From Moesziomyces globuligerus (lineage: Eukaryota > Basidiomycota > Ustilaginomycetes > Ustilaginales > Ustilaginaceae), in assembly GCA_030849465.1 (NCBI GenBank), contig JARVLF010000021.1, forward strand, positions 1 to 64,000: 64,000 bases of DNA, in the 5' to 3' direction. The first letter of the stretch is position 1, and every line of letters starts with the position of its first letter. Below, piece after piece: positions 27,010 through 38,400 of the stretch. The position numbers and the translations under genes are program-made. The notes beneath the pieces were generated by a model. It worked only from the letters and a program-made list of their open reading frames with translations, had not been told where the DNA came from and made no database searches.

Positions 27010-27981
27010 ATCCCTAGGCCGCATGCCCGACTCTGATCGTGCGTGCATGCAATCCACAAAACGACTCATTGTGACCCTTTCGCCTCTCTGACCTTTGTGC
27101 GAGAATTGAGAAACGGAGATTGGCATTAGGTGCAACTGCAGGTGACCCCGAAAACTTGAGGTTAGGCGTCTTAGCAAGTAACGCAAGTGTTTATATATGC
27201 AACCTCGTCTGCGCTGAACATCAAGGTTTCTTGGCGCAGTTGGTTAGCGCGTCTCCTTAACAATTCTGATCTGTTCAGATCGTTAGGGCTTACGGAGGAG
27301 GTCGCCGGTTCGAACCCGGCAGAAATCATTTTTGCCCATTGCGCAGGCAGATTTTTTTTCCAGCCTGAGACCGCGAAGTCTGATAGCTTCGGGAACATCG
27401 CAACGACCATGCCAGGTGAATCTGTGAAAAATGGCTCGGTAGATGGCACGCCGCAAGTGTCTGGGTGTCACCGAGCGTGGGTATGCTGGTATGGACCTGG
27501 CGCGTGCAGCTTTGCGATGGGGTCCTTGGTGGCGGGAGACGGATGCGGCAAGCGAGCGCAATTCTTCTTGGGCTGCGAGGCTCAAGGTTTTCGCTTTTCT
27601 GGTTGGTCGGCTTGCGAAACGAGTCAGAGCGAGCGAGGGCGCGGAACGAGAAAAAAGGGTCGGTGCGACTGCATGGGCAACGCGCCGTGCGCATAGTTTA
27701 CTCTGGGTAATTGAACGGAAAACGCGACCAGGCAAGTACCCGTGGAAGCCGAGTCAGCCCGCTGCAACAAGTCGAGCTTGGCTGGGCTTGGGCGGTGGGG
27801 GTCGGAGCCCTTATCAAGCAGGCCGGCTGCGGGGGCCTTCTTCCCCCTTTGCTACTACCACCATCAAACCACACAGCAAACACAGACGGGCACCCTCTCG
27901 TCATCATCCCAAGCTCTTCTATCTTCCAGCTCGATCGCAGCTACAACCGACCCACGTACACACTCGAAACGCTTGCAAAGC
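27010..27981. other. PGK1-ARG1 intergenic region containing tRNA-Val
   Basis: About 215 bp precede the tRNA gene at 27225-27328, and ~650 bp follow it up to the ARG1 ATG. The last ~200 bp is pyrimidine-rich (CTTCTTCCCCCTTTGC, TCATCATCCCAAGC), typical of an ARG1 promoter/leader. A T8 run lies at ~27352-27359. No other gene is seen. Confidence 0.5.
27225..27328 (+). tRNA. tRNA-Val(AAC) with 30-nt intron
   Basis: Acceptor GGTTTCT / AGAAATC with A73; D stem GCGC/GCGC; anticodon stem TCTCC/GGAGG; variable AGGTC; T arm GCCGG-TTCGAAC-CCGGC. Anticodon AAC at 27259-27261. Intron about 27263-27292. TATATATG lies ~30 bp upstream, and TTTTT follows at 27329. A near-identical copy is on the other strand at 32820-32923. 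Confidence 0.9.
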
Positions 27982-29830
27982 ATGCCAGGACAGTCCGGAA
28001 AGGTGCTTTTGGCCTACTCTGGTGGACTCGGTAAGTAGTCCGGGAACCACTCCGGAAGCGCTCCCCAGCTGTCAAGCTGGCCCCGGCTTGCAGCATTCGG
28101 GCCTTGTTTGACAGCTCCACATCGCTTCTGGCCCCTGCGCATCGCCCCCACGTTGTTTGCTGGACGCCATCGCTGACGCCCAACTCCTCCTCGCTCCTTC
28201 TCATATCTTCTCGTATCCCTTGCCTATGCTGGTATGATGGCGTTCCCGCTGCACGCTTTTCGCCCGCGCCTCTGCCTAATTCCCGCGACTCGTCCAATCG
28301 GGTGACTCGAATTTCTTTTTCCCATTCGGCCTCATTTCGGATTAAATTTTTTTTTGGCTCGTCTTCTGCCTCTCGGCCTCGCTCCACACCTCTGGTTGGA
28401 CCCGACCGACGCACCGATCACCCCTCGTGCATCTGTGCGCCCGCTGCCGTCCGGCCGCGGCTGCGCCTCCTCGATGGTACCTCGACGCTCTCGCTGATCA
28501 CTGATCTCGTGATCGTCGTCGCCGTGGTCGTCGTCGTCATCATGGACGGCAATCCTGGGCCCACCCACTTTGCTGATCGACTTTGCATCGCGTCACAGAC
28601 ACGTCCACCATCCTTGCGTGGCTCATCGATGAGGGCTACGATGTCATCGCCTTCATGGCCGACGTCGGCCAGGAGGAGGACTTCGAGGCCGCCCGCTCCA
28701 AGGCGCTCAAGTGCGGTGCCAAGGACTTCATCCTTGCCGACCTCAAGCGCGAGTTCATCGAGGAGCTCATCTTCCCTGCTGTTCAGGCCAACGCCATCTA
28801 CGAGGACGTCTACCTCCTCGGCACCTCGCTCGCCCGCCCCGTCATTGCCCGCGGCATGATCGAGGCCGCCGACAAGACCGGCTGCCAGTACGTCTCGCAC
28901 GGCTGCACCGGCAAGGGTAACGACCAGGTCCGCTTCGAGCTCGCCTTCTACGGCCTCAAGCCCGACATCAAGGTCATTGCTCCCTGGCGAATCCCCGAGT
29001 TCTTCAACCGCTTCGCGGGCCGATCCGCGCTGCTCGAGTACGCCGAGTCCAAGGGCATCCCCGTCACTCAGACCAAGGCCAAGCCCTGGTCCACCGACGA
29101 GAACCTCTTCCACATCTCGTACGAGGCCGGTATCCTCGAGGACCCCAACACCACCCCACCCGCCGACATGTGGAAGCTCACCAAGAGCCCCGAGACCGCC
29201 CCCGACACCCCCGAGAACATCGTCATCGAGTTCAAGCAGGGCATCCCCTCCAAGGTCAAGGTCGGCTCCACCGGTAAGGAGCACACCGACCCCGTCGACG
29301 TCTTCCTCACTCTCAACGCGCTCGCCCGCGAACACGGTATCGGCCGCATCGACATTGTCGAGAACCGCTTCATCGGCGTCAAGTCGCGAGGCTGCTACGA
29401 GTCGCCCGGTGCCACCATCCTGCGTGCCGCCCATCTCGACCTCGAGGGCCTCACGCTCGACCGTGAGGTGCGCCGAATCCGCGACCAGGTCATCACCACC
29501 AAGTTCTCCGAGCAGCTCTACTACGGCTTCTTCTTCTCGCCCGAGTGCGAGTTCGTCCGCTCCTGCATCCCCCAGTCGCAAAAGACGGTCAACGGTCAGG
29601 TCAAGCTCAAGCTCTATAAGGGCAACGTCATTGTCGAAGGCCGCAGCTCCGAGGAGTTGCTCTACGACGAGAAGTTCACCTCGATGGACGAGCAGGGCGG
29701 CTTCGACTCGGCCGCTACCAGCGGCTTCATCACTGTCCAGGCGATTCGTCTGCGCCGATACGGCCTCGGTCTCAGCGAGAAGGGCCAGGGCGGCTCCGAC
29801 CGCGACACCGCCTACGCCATCCGCAAGTAG
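27982..29830 (+). CDS. ARG1: Argininosuccinate synthase, two exons
   Basis: Exon 1 27982-28030 (16 codons plus one base), intron 28031-28598 (GTAAGT...CAG, 568 bp), exon 2 28599-29830; 426 residues. Joins citrulline and aspartate with ATP to argininosuccinate in arginine biosynthesis (cytosol). The intron cuts inside the ATP-binding PP-loop: exon 1 encodes LLAYSGGL and exon 2 continues DTSTILAWL. Further family blocks are FMADVGQEEDFEAAR, SHGCTGKGNDQVRFE, VIAPWR, YASPENLF-like ENLFHISYEAGILED, and GRIDIVENRFIGVKSRGCYE. The intron is five to six times longer than any other here. Highly biased codon use suggests strong expression. LYS12 is convergent downstream. Confidence 0.95.
28031..28598 (+). 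other. Long first intron of ARG1
   Basis: 568 bp, against 85-110 bp for the other introns in this window. It begins GTAAGT and ends TCACAG. It contains a T-rich segment (~28310-28360) and a GTCGTC-rich segment (~28510-28545). I see no clear snoRNA boxes or coding frame. It may carry regulatory signals or an alternative first exon; this is not shown by the sequence. Confidence 0.6.
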
Positions 29831-30175
29831 ATCCCTCCTCACCTTGCCTAGCTCGGCTCGGAACTGGGTCCGGCTCAGCTTGTAAAAAATACGTTCTCGC
29901 TCCCTAAGTTAAGCGAGCGCGGACAATGCATCGCCTCGTCTAGTGTCTCTCTCCTGTCAATTGCCCAAACATTCCTTTGCAACCGATCGTTCTCAACTTT
30001 CCCGGCGCTGAGCCGGCTGCGTGGGTAGCAAGATGCACAGGTCGGGGCAAACCGGAAGTGTGATGAGTTTTGCAAGTGTCCTGCGGATTGCGCCCGGGGT
30101 GGGGGGGGGGGGGGGGCTGGAAGACATGTCGATACGAAGGGCGGAGGCGTTTCACCGGTGAAAGAGGATGCGGAT
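29831..30175. other. Convergent ARG1 / LYS12 spacer with a G16 run
   Basis: 345 bp. G4-T-G16 at 30096-30116 is the longest homopolymer G run here; on the LYS12 sense strand it is a C16 run ~60 bp past the stop. Otherwise unremarkable 3' flanks. Confidence 0.7.
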
Positions 30176-31500
<1,325 letters not shown>

Positions 31501-31700
31501 CGTGGGTGTGCAAGAGTGGCGTACAAGGGCTCAGGGGGGGGACGTTAGGTGGGGGAGTGAAAGAGGGACGAGCGAGCACAAGTGCTTCGGCATTTTCCCG
31601 TGACTCGCCCAGCGAGGCGTTTTTGAGTCTTCCAGACTCGCAAACGGAACATGCTGTGTGGTGGTTTCTGTATACAATGTTTCCATCTGCAATCATCAAA
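31501..31700. promoter_or_regulatory. LYS12 upstream region / tRNA-Arg upstream region
   Basis: 200 bp serve both LYS12 (leftward) and the tRNA-Arg gene (rightward). TATACAATG at ~31671-31679 sits 22-30 bp before the tRNA start. A G8 run lies at ~31534-31541. Confidence 0.45.
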
Positions 31701-31799
31701 GGCCGGTTGGCCCAATGGTAAGGCGTCTGACTACGATCGACTTCTCTTCACAGAGCAGCTGTAATCAGGAGATTCTGGGTTCGAGCCCCAGGCTGGTCA
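31701..31799 (+). tRNA. tRNA-Arg(ACG) with 27-nt intron, copy 1
   Basis: Acceptor GGCCGGT / GCTGGTC with A73; D stem GCCC/GGGC-type pairing (GCCC with AGGC, partly wobble); anticodon stem TCTGA/TCAGG; T arm CTGGG-TTCGAGC-CCCAG. Anticodon ACG at 31733-31735; intron about 31737-31763. Poly-T follows (31800 onward, long T run at ~31816-31829). Exons are identical to copy 2 at 32240-32338, but the introns differ. Confidence 0.9.
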
Positions 31800-32239
31800 T
31801 TCTTTTTCTCTTCTTGTTTTTTTTTTTTGCCCATGGCTCGCTTGCATTGCTTCTGGGCCACGCCGGCCTGGAAGTCTCGTTTCAGGGCTCCTCGAAATCC
31901 ACAGACCGCAAGACTTCAGTTCGTGCCTCCTCGCCAGTACAGAATTGAGGTCTTGTTCCCCAGTTCAGCTACGCTGGAGCCGGGGCTGGACCGTGATCAA
32001 AGTGACATGTTACTAGGACTCTCGACATTCTGGCGGCACCAGGCCGACAACAGAATTCATCCAACAGTCGTCCTTGGTCAGATTCGCATACGGCACGCAC
32101 AGGGACTAGCTAGACAAGCATGAGACTAGTTGGGACTATAGGGCGACTCGCAGTGCTCGACAGCAATTCTTCTTCGCTAGTGTCAAGACATCTTCTCGAC
32201 CCTATGTTATTACAAACACTGCTCCATCGAACATGAATT
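31800..32239. other. Spacer between the two tRNA-Arg genes
   Basis: 440 bp with no supported gene. It starts with T-rich terminator sequence and ends with an A/T-rich element (TATGTTATTACAAA, ~32203-32216) ~25-37 bp before the second tRNA. Confidence 0.5.
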
Positions 32240-32338
32240 GGCCGGTTGGCCCAATGGTAAGGCGTCTGACTACGATTGGTCTCTGTCAAAGAGGTGCTTG
32301 TAATCAGGAGATTCTGGGTTCGAGCCCCAGGCTGGTCA
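32240..32338 (+). tRNA. tRNA-Arg(ACG) with 27-nt intron, copy 2
   Basis: Same mature sequence and length as copy 1. Anticodon ACG at 32272-32274; intron about 32276-32302, same length as in copy 1 but different sequence except its last few bases (CTTGTA against CTGTA). A T-rich terminator follows (CTTTCTTTTTTTT). Confidence 0.9.
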
Positions 32339-32819
32339 CTTTCTTTTTTTTGCTTTTCCTTCGCCGTTCACGCGGCAACATTTTGTTTCCTTTTAGCACC
32401 TAAAATACAGTTTCACTCTTCACACTTTTGTCTCCTTCCTAGGATTTGGAAGCAGTTACCTGCCAGCGACTGCGAAGGTGGGCTTTTAGCATGGAGCTTC
32501 ATCGCAGAAGTGTCATCGCATCCATTTGACGAGCCTCGACCTCGCTGTTCTGACCCCAGCTATCAAGGCCATATACCAAAGCCAAAGGGAGGCACAGTCG
32601 CACACGGTTCGGCCGTAGAAAGGCTCCCGCCCGCCGCATTGCAAACTCGCCTGTGTCTCGACATGGTCGACCGAGGAGAGAGCTACTTCGAGCCTGCCCT
32701 TCTTAGCCCCTGAACGACGCTGCAACCCAGGTCTCAGCTCTTCTGCGTTCAGAACAAGCGTCCGATAGGCCAAAAAAGGGAAGACGAGCATCATGCCATA
32801 GGTCAAGCAGGACAAAAAA
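32339..32819. other. Spacer between tRNA-Arg copy 2 and tRNA-Val copy 2
   Basis: 481 bp, no recognised gene. A frame of 145 codons runs through it from inside the tRNA but has no coding features. Confidence 0.5.
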
Positions 32820-32923
32820 TGATTTCTGCCGGGTTCGAACCGGCGACCTCCTCCGTAAGCCCTAACGATCTGAGTAGATCAGAAATGTTAAGGAGACGCG
32901 CTAACCAACTGCGCCAAGAAACC
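32820..32923 (-). tRNA. tRNA-Val(AAC) with 30-nt intron, copy 2
   Basis: Reverse complement folds exactly as the copy at 27225-27328: mature regions identical, intron differing at only a few positions. CATATATATA lies ~28-37 bp upstream on its own strand, and TTTTTT follows the 3' end. The two copies form a 104-bp inverted repeat 5.5 kb apart, flanking ARG1, LYS12 and the tRNA-Arg pair. Confidence 0.9.
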
Positions 32924-33292
32924 AGATGTACAATTCGTCCCAACGTTGTACATATATATACTTTTTGACATGTCGTCAGCCGGAGAAGCGACGACGGCTT
33001 ACATCTTTGCGAGCATGCACACGGGATGCGATGGTGGTGAGATCACTGGACATTTGCGGTGGGTATGCGCGCACAGACAGACCAAGGCGGTGCACGGTAC
33101 AAAGACACAGCGTGACGGAGAGAGGCCAAGAGCTGCGAACGAAGAAGGAGGGGGTCGCGAAAAGAAGGCAGAGCGCGATGAGAGAGACAAACACAGAGTC
33201 GAGTCGAGATGCGAGATGCGAGTGCTGCGGAAAGCGGGCTGAGCCCGAGGAGAAAGACGTAGCAGGCGAAAGCGAGACCAGGCGAGGGATGT
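32924..33292. other. 3' flank of the C2H2 factor gene and tRNA-Val upstream region
   Basis: 369 bp. The tRNA's TATA-like element lies at ~32951-32960. The rest is GA-rich on the plus strand (CT-rich in the sense of the transcription factor's 3' UTR). No gene. Confidence 0.45.
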
Positions 33293-35029
33293 TCAGTTGG
33301 CGGGGTTGCTGCCAAAGTACGAGCCAAACTGCGGCTGCTGCTCCCTCTTTATGGCCGGCATGGCGTGCGGATTGCTGTGGTCCTGGCCAGGATGACCTGG
33401 GGAAAGCATATGTCCCGAGGCATAGATGCCCGCACCAAAGCGGTCCCTGGACTGTCCATCGAAGGTTCCGAATCCGCTGCCTGGCTCGGCGCTGAGGCCT
33501 GCTGTGTTGAGCCCTTCGTTAGGATTCATGACCGACTCAGCGCCCGGATACGAGTGTGTGCCGTAAGGGACCGAGTTGATCAACTTAGCGCTGCCCGGCC
33601 TCGACAGCTGCCTGGCTGCGTCTTTGGAGTCAAATGCATCGACCGAAACGTTGCCGCCCATTCCCTGTCGCGACTGCGAATCGCTCGGAGACGAGACCGA
33701 CGTGCCCTCCGGCGAGGCAAATGCATTCACGAGTCCGCCGGGCAGCTGCTGTCGCTGCTGCTGCTGAAACGGGTCCTCGTTCATGGAGTAGCCGGTATAC
33801 TGCTGACCCTGCGACTGCGAGGCGTACGAAGGAAGAGCTCCAGGTTGTGCCGACTGCGCACCGTGCGATGCCGGGGAATGCTCGTCTCCGCCATTTGCAC
33901 GGCCTGAGCCGTACGCCGTGCTGAGGTTGGATGCGGGAGCGCCTTCCGAAAGGCCAGCAGGCCACGAGGGCTCCGCCTTGCCTGGCTGCTGGTCTTGGTA
34001 GTGCAGATCATCTCGGAAGGTGTGCAGCTCGCGCGAGCGGGTGTCGGAGGAGGCCCCGTCGTAAGGGCCTCGGCTGGAGTTGCCGCTGTCGCCATGCTCG
34101 AGCTTGGACAAGGTAGCTGCGCGCTTGCGATTGTCGTTCTTCTTGTTGCCGATACCGCAGCCCTTGACCAGGACGTGACGCTTGAGTGCATCCTTGCGAC
34201 TGAACGCCTTGTCGCAGTATCCGCAGGGAAAGGGCTTGACGGCCAGATGGATGCGTGCGTGGCGTTTGAGATCGTGATTCCTGCTGAAGATCGCGTCGCA
34301 CGCGGAGCATTTGAATTGCTTCGGCGGAGGCAGCGATGACCTCGCTCTGAGCTTGCCTTTGTCGTTCGACGACGTGAGTGTCAGCCGCGTCACTTGTCCG
34401 GAGGGCGCGGGGATGCCAGCAAAGGCATCGAGCGAAGTGGGGCCCAGCGGCCAGAGCGTCTCCGCTGAATGGTCGTACGGACCGCCCATGGTCGATGCCG
34501 AGCCGTTGATCACCCTGGGGTACATGTCGCCGGCGGCATGCATGGCCGGATCGCCATAAGCTGTGTTGCTGTGAGCCCCAAGATATGAAGATGGCGTTTG
34601 AACGGGCGGATGAGCTCTCTGCCCCATCGAGCCGATGAAGGAAGCCGTGGGATACTCGGGATACTCTGCTGCCGGCTGACCCGCCAGGCTCCACGGCACC
34701 TGAGCGGGCTGGCTGTAGACGACCGGATTGCGCATGGCCGATGTGGTACCATCGTACGTGTAGTTGGCTGGGTGAGCGTGGTGACGAGCCAGATCTTGCT
34801 GCGCAAAGCTGTTGGAGAAGGCAGCCGCATCTCTGGATCTGTCGGAAGGGGCGCCTTGATGCAGCTGTTGCTGGACACGGGGAATCGGCCACATAGGCTC
34901 GGAGTTGGCTTCCATCTGCGATCTCCGGTCGTACCCGAAGATCGGCAGAGACGACGGGGGCGCCATGGAAGTGTAGTGCTGACCGAAGCCGTGCTGGCCG
35001 ACTCCGTCGTAGCGTTGTGCGACGGCCAT
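33293..35029 (-). CDS. C2H2 zinc finger transcription factor
   Basis: 578 residues from the ATG at 35029. Two adjacent zinc fingers at ~237-290: a classical C2H2 (FKCSACDAIFSRNHDLKRHARIH) and a C2HC variant (FPCGYCDKAFSRKDALKRHV...GC), joined by a LAVKPF linker and followed by a basic patch. The rest is Gln/Ser/Pro/Gly/Tyr-rich and disordered, as in fungal activators. The finger pair resembles fungal regulators with the NHDLKRHARIH signature; I cannot assign the orthologue. It is probably a nuclear sequence-specific regulator. The upstream 10 kb contains no gene I can support, so the promoter may be unusually long. Confidence 0.85.
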   Translation of the reverse strand: MAVAQRYDGVGQHGFGQHYTSMAPPSSLPIFGYDRRSQMEANSEPMWPIPRVQQQLHQGAPSDRSRDAAAFSNSFAQQDLARHHAHPANYTYDGTTSAMRNPVVYSQPAQVPWSLAGQPAAEYPEYPTASFIGSMGQRAHPPVQTPSSYLGAHSNTAYGDPAMHAAGDMYPRVINGSASTMGGPYDHSAETLWPLGPTSLDAFAGIPAPSGQVTRLTLTSSNDKGKLRARSSLPPPKQFKCSACDAIFSRNHDLKRHARIHLAVKPFPCGYCDKAFSRKDALKRHVLVKGCGIGNKKNDNRKRAATLSKLEHGDSGNSSRGPYDGASSDTRSRELHTFRDDLHYQDQQPGKAEPSWPAGLSEGAPASNLSTAYGSGRANGGDEHSPASHGAQSAQPGALPSYASQSQGQQYTGYSMNEDPFQQQQRQQLPGGLVNAFASPEGTSVSSPSDSQSRQGMGGNVSVDAFDSKDAARQLSRPGSAKLINSVPYGTHSYPGAESVMNPNEGLNTAGLSAEPGSGFGTFDGQSRDRFGAGIYASGHMLSPGHPGQDHSNPHAMPAIKREQQPQFGSYFGSNPAN

Positions 35030-37268
35030 TGACTGTTCCTGCTGTGGAGCAGGAGGGATGCAGGCGTGAGGTACGCTGGTAGGAGCGCGCGAAGCTTTTG
35101 CACCTTTTGGGAGTGCAAAGCAGCGGAGGTCTGCTCGGGCAATTGGGCTACGAAGCGACCGGAGATGCTATGCCGCAATCGTATCGTACAGGCGGAGTAA
35201 TGGCCACTGCTAGAGATGTCGTCCGTCTTGCCGAGCGTACATATACCAAAGCTCCGGCCAATCGAAGAGGATTCGAGATGGCAAGGTCTGGCGGAGAGGA
35301 CCGAGATCTCACCGAGTGAAGCGGATCTTGCTGGAACAGCACTTTGGGCGATATGAGCTCGTGAGTGATCGTGGTGGTTGCGCGCGCAGCAAGGGCCGGC
35401 CGAAGAAGCTCCGGAAAGTGCCTAGGCAGTTGGTTGGCAAGAGGCGCCGCGGCTGTGAGGTCGGGTATCGATCTGCAGGATTCCGAAAGGGGATGGGCAC
35501 GGATTGTTGATCGTCTTGCCCACGCCTAGCCGCTGTTGGCGCCGCGAAGATTTGATGCGTTGGAAAGAGGCCGGGTGGGAACCAAGTTGACGACTCGGGC
35601 AACAAGCAAGGTTAGGAAGGAAGTGTATGCAGGTCGAGGGAAACGAGCAAATGAAAGGAGCTTGATCGGTTGAGCGGATGAGATGAGCAAATCCGACCGG
35701 ATGTAGAAAGCAAGCTTGATGGGGCACGGTCTGCAGTACCTGCAGGGTAGGGCGAAGGGCAGTCGAATGAAGTGGCATCAGGAACGAGGTCAAGTGCCGC
35801 CGGATATCGCGCGCGAAGCATGGGTAATTCAGAAAGGTATTCGAAGGTCGACCGAGCGGCAGGGCAGAGTGTCCGGTTAGAGGGGAAGGATGGACGTATG
35901 CGTGCAAAAGGATAGGAAGGGAACGTGTCAGAACAGGGTACCGAGATGCCAAGCAGCAAAGTCGATGACGGGGGCGGAAAGCGAGAGAGCACATCAGAGC
36001 GGAAGCCAGGCGCATGAACTGAAGGTAGAAGCGGCTCGTTAGAGGCCGTGCCTTGAGCACAATGGCACCCAGGGTAGGATTCTTAGTGCTTTCGATTAAG
36101 GAAGTGCACCACCAGCCTCGCGCGGTCGGGGAGAGTTGTGACGTCGATGACATTGCGCGCGGCCATCGCTTTGGCTGGTGCTGCGAGCGAGAATCGCGTG
36201 CTCAAAGAAGCTTCGGAGAGGAGCGCGTGCTTGGCATAAGCATCTCATGTGCAGACAGGCCTTGCCTGCCGATGCCGGGCTTCATTCCGGATGATGTCTG
36301 GGCAGGCAGCAAGGCGCGACCGACGCGGACGGCTGCGCGTGGGGCCGAGAGCGCTTTGGGGAGAGTAGCGATGTGGCTGACGCCTCGTCGCAGGACGAGC
36401 AGACAAGGTTGGACTGAAGGCAACGGGGTGCCTGGGTCGCACAGTGTGCGGGTGGGCTTTGAATGAAGTTGGACAACTTACGACGTTTCCACGGCACAAG
36501 GTTTGGCGTGTTGATAGGGAAGCGGAAGGTGCAGCGCCAAGTGATGAGGAGCGTAAAAGCGCAAGGGGATTTCACGCCACTGGACGACACGAGGCTGTCG
36601 AAGCGGGCGGCAAAGATGGGTCGTTGGTGAGGGCGAGGCCAGCCGAAATGAAGAGCGTGCGGCTGATTGATTGGCCTACGGGAGCAACGTGAGTTGGCCG
36701 TTATGCGGAGTGGTGCCACCAAACGCTGCTAGGCGGCGAGATCCACGGCGATCGCCGAGACTGTGTGCGGCAGCTGATGCCGGGTTGTGCCGGAATCGTC
36801 GATGCGCGGACAAGTGTATCACGGCTCGACCCGAAGCTAGATCGCCGAAGCTACAGCGGGGATTCGGGAGGACGAGGCGGCTGTCGGCGGTGAAGAATCG
36901 ACGCAAGCGAGGCGCTGAGGCAAGGTCGCGACAAAGGGCGCTCACGACGGAAGATGAGCAGATCAGTCGAGAGCCGAGGTGGTGGTTGGTGGTGTTGGTG
37001 GTGGGATGGATGAGCGGAGGACTTGGAGAGGAAAGCGTCAAGTTGAACAACTGCAATGGTGGTCGAATGCGTCGCTGGGTTGGGCTGGCACTTGGCTCGG
37101 AGACGCCGGTGAGCTTCAGGTGAGGATGCAGCGATTTGCGACGCAAAGTGCACGATTCGGGAGGAGGGCGAAGGCGAGGCGAGGGGGTCTCGGGATGAGA
37201 GAGAGAGGGAGAGAGGGAGCGAGCAGAGTCGGGTTGCTGGGAGATGACAAACGTCTGGGGGGTGGGAA

Positions 37269-37270
<2 letters not shown>

Positions 37271-37303
<33 letters not shown>

Positions 37304-37312
37304 TGTGTGTGT
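37271..37312. repeat. GT dinucleotide microsatellite
   Basis: Sixteen perfect GT units (37271-37302), then CTGTGTGTGTGCGTGC. The alternating purine-pyrimidine pattern can adopt Z-DNA. Confidence 0.95.
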
Positions 37313-37557
37313 GCGTGCAGCGAACAGGCCGAGCTGAGCGAGCCAGAGTCGCCAACGACGTCGACGAGGAGGAGGACCTGGGTGTATCGGCAAAACAGAG
37401 CTCAGGCAGCCGCCGCCAAGGCAGCGGAACGGAATTGCGAACGCACGCCGGTCGAGCCAGGCGGGCGCTTCCAGCCGGGAAGCGCACTTTGCACTTGGGT
37501 GGAGAAGGCGGGTCCAAGCGCCTCGGAATACACTAGCCTAGCCAGAAGGCACGCCGC

Positions 37558-37668
37558 AGGTGCACACGCGCACGCACACGCACACGCAGACGCACACACG
37601 CAAACGCAGATCCAGCTGCAGACGCTGACGCTGTTGCAGCTGCAGATGCAGGTGCAGGTGCAGAGCGA
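37558..37668. repeat. CA/CG alternating tract followed by GCAGNT hexamer repeats
   Basis: 37558-37610 is mostly alternating CACACG/CGCACA; 37615-37668 has repeated GCTGCAG / GATGCAG / GGTGCAG words. The first part is complementary in pattern to the GT tract at 37271. Confidence 0.85.
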
Positions 37669-38400
37669 GCAACCTGATGACCCGGAGGCTGAGAAAGGCA
37701 AAGAACCATGAATGAGACACCCTGAGCGGGCAGCTGGGTGAGGAGCTAGCTGCATGCGATTCGTTTCGACTCGAGCCGAAGCAGCGTGCACCGAGACCAC
37801 CGGCCAAGCAGCGCTGGTCAGGCCGGAACACGCACGAGCAGCTCCCAGGCTAGCCAGACTCGATTGCATGCGACAAAATAATAATACGGAAGTGCCGAGA
37901 TTTCCCTTCCCGGCTTTTTTCTTTCTTTTTCAAAGCTCCACCGGCACCCACAAGCACCCACAAACACGAGCCGAGGAGTCGGGGGAAGCCGAGGTCGGGC
38001 AGCTGGAATAGACTGTTCGGGCAGCAGGGTGCATGCGTCGCTCGCAAAAAAGGATGAACGACACGTCTGCAAGTAGGGCGAGCGGTTCGGACGGAGTCGA
38101 TGCAAGTTGGGCCTGCCAAGACGTGACGGACGTACGGCGTGCTGCACACGGATCATCCGACGCATTTGATTTTTGCGACAGGAGAGGCTCATCTCCGACG
38201 CGGGCAGGCAGGAAAGGGAGACGAGGGGCAGCAACACGGAGCGTGCTGCTGCAGGTGACTCAAGAGCGCTTGCATCTGTCAACATGTGTGCACGTTGTGT
38301 CTCTGTGAGCATGTGGTGGGCGTGCTGCCTTAGCTGGATCGCCTCTGGGCCATTCGATCTGGCGTGGGAGAGAAGCAAATAGGCAGCCTGTGCGGGTGTG

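Larger units (their letters stand above)
35030..38400. promoter_or_regulatory. Long strand-asymmetric, microsatellite-rich region upstream of the C2H2 factor
   Basis: No convincing gene. The plus strand is purine-rich over much of 35.1-37.3 kb, so the strand that would be transcribed toward the C2H2 gene is CT-rich, a common look of fungal leaders. It contains a (GT)16 tract at 37271-37302 and a CACACG/CGCACA tract at ~37560-37610 followed by GCAGNT hexamer repeats to ~37668. Long frames on the minus strand here read Ser/Pro/Arg/Leu-rich sequence without domains and are attributed to composition. Confidence 0.4.

Noticed and set aside
25708..27186. 492-codon open frame antisense to PGK1
   Set aside because: It is a by-product of extreme C-ending codon bias in PGK1; the translation is Leu/Val/Gly/Asp-rich with no domain.
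28418..29842. 474-codon frame antisense to ARG1
   Set aside because: Same codon-bias effect; it also runs through the intron.
35422..36153. 243-codon minus-strand frame upstream of the C2H2 factor
   Set aside because: Ser/Pro/Leu/His-rich translation of CT-rich DNA, no motif; better explained as leader sequence.
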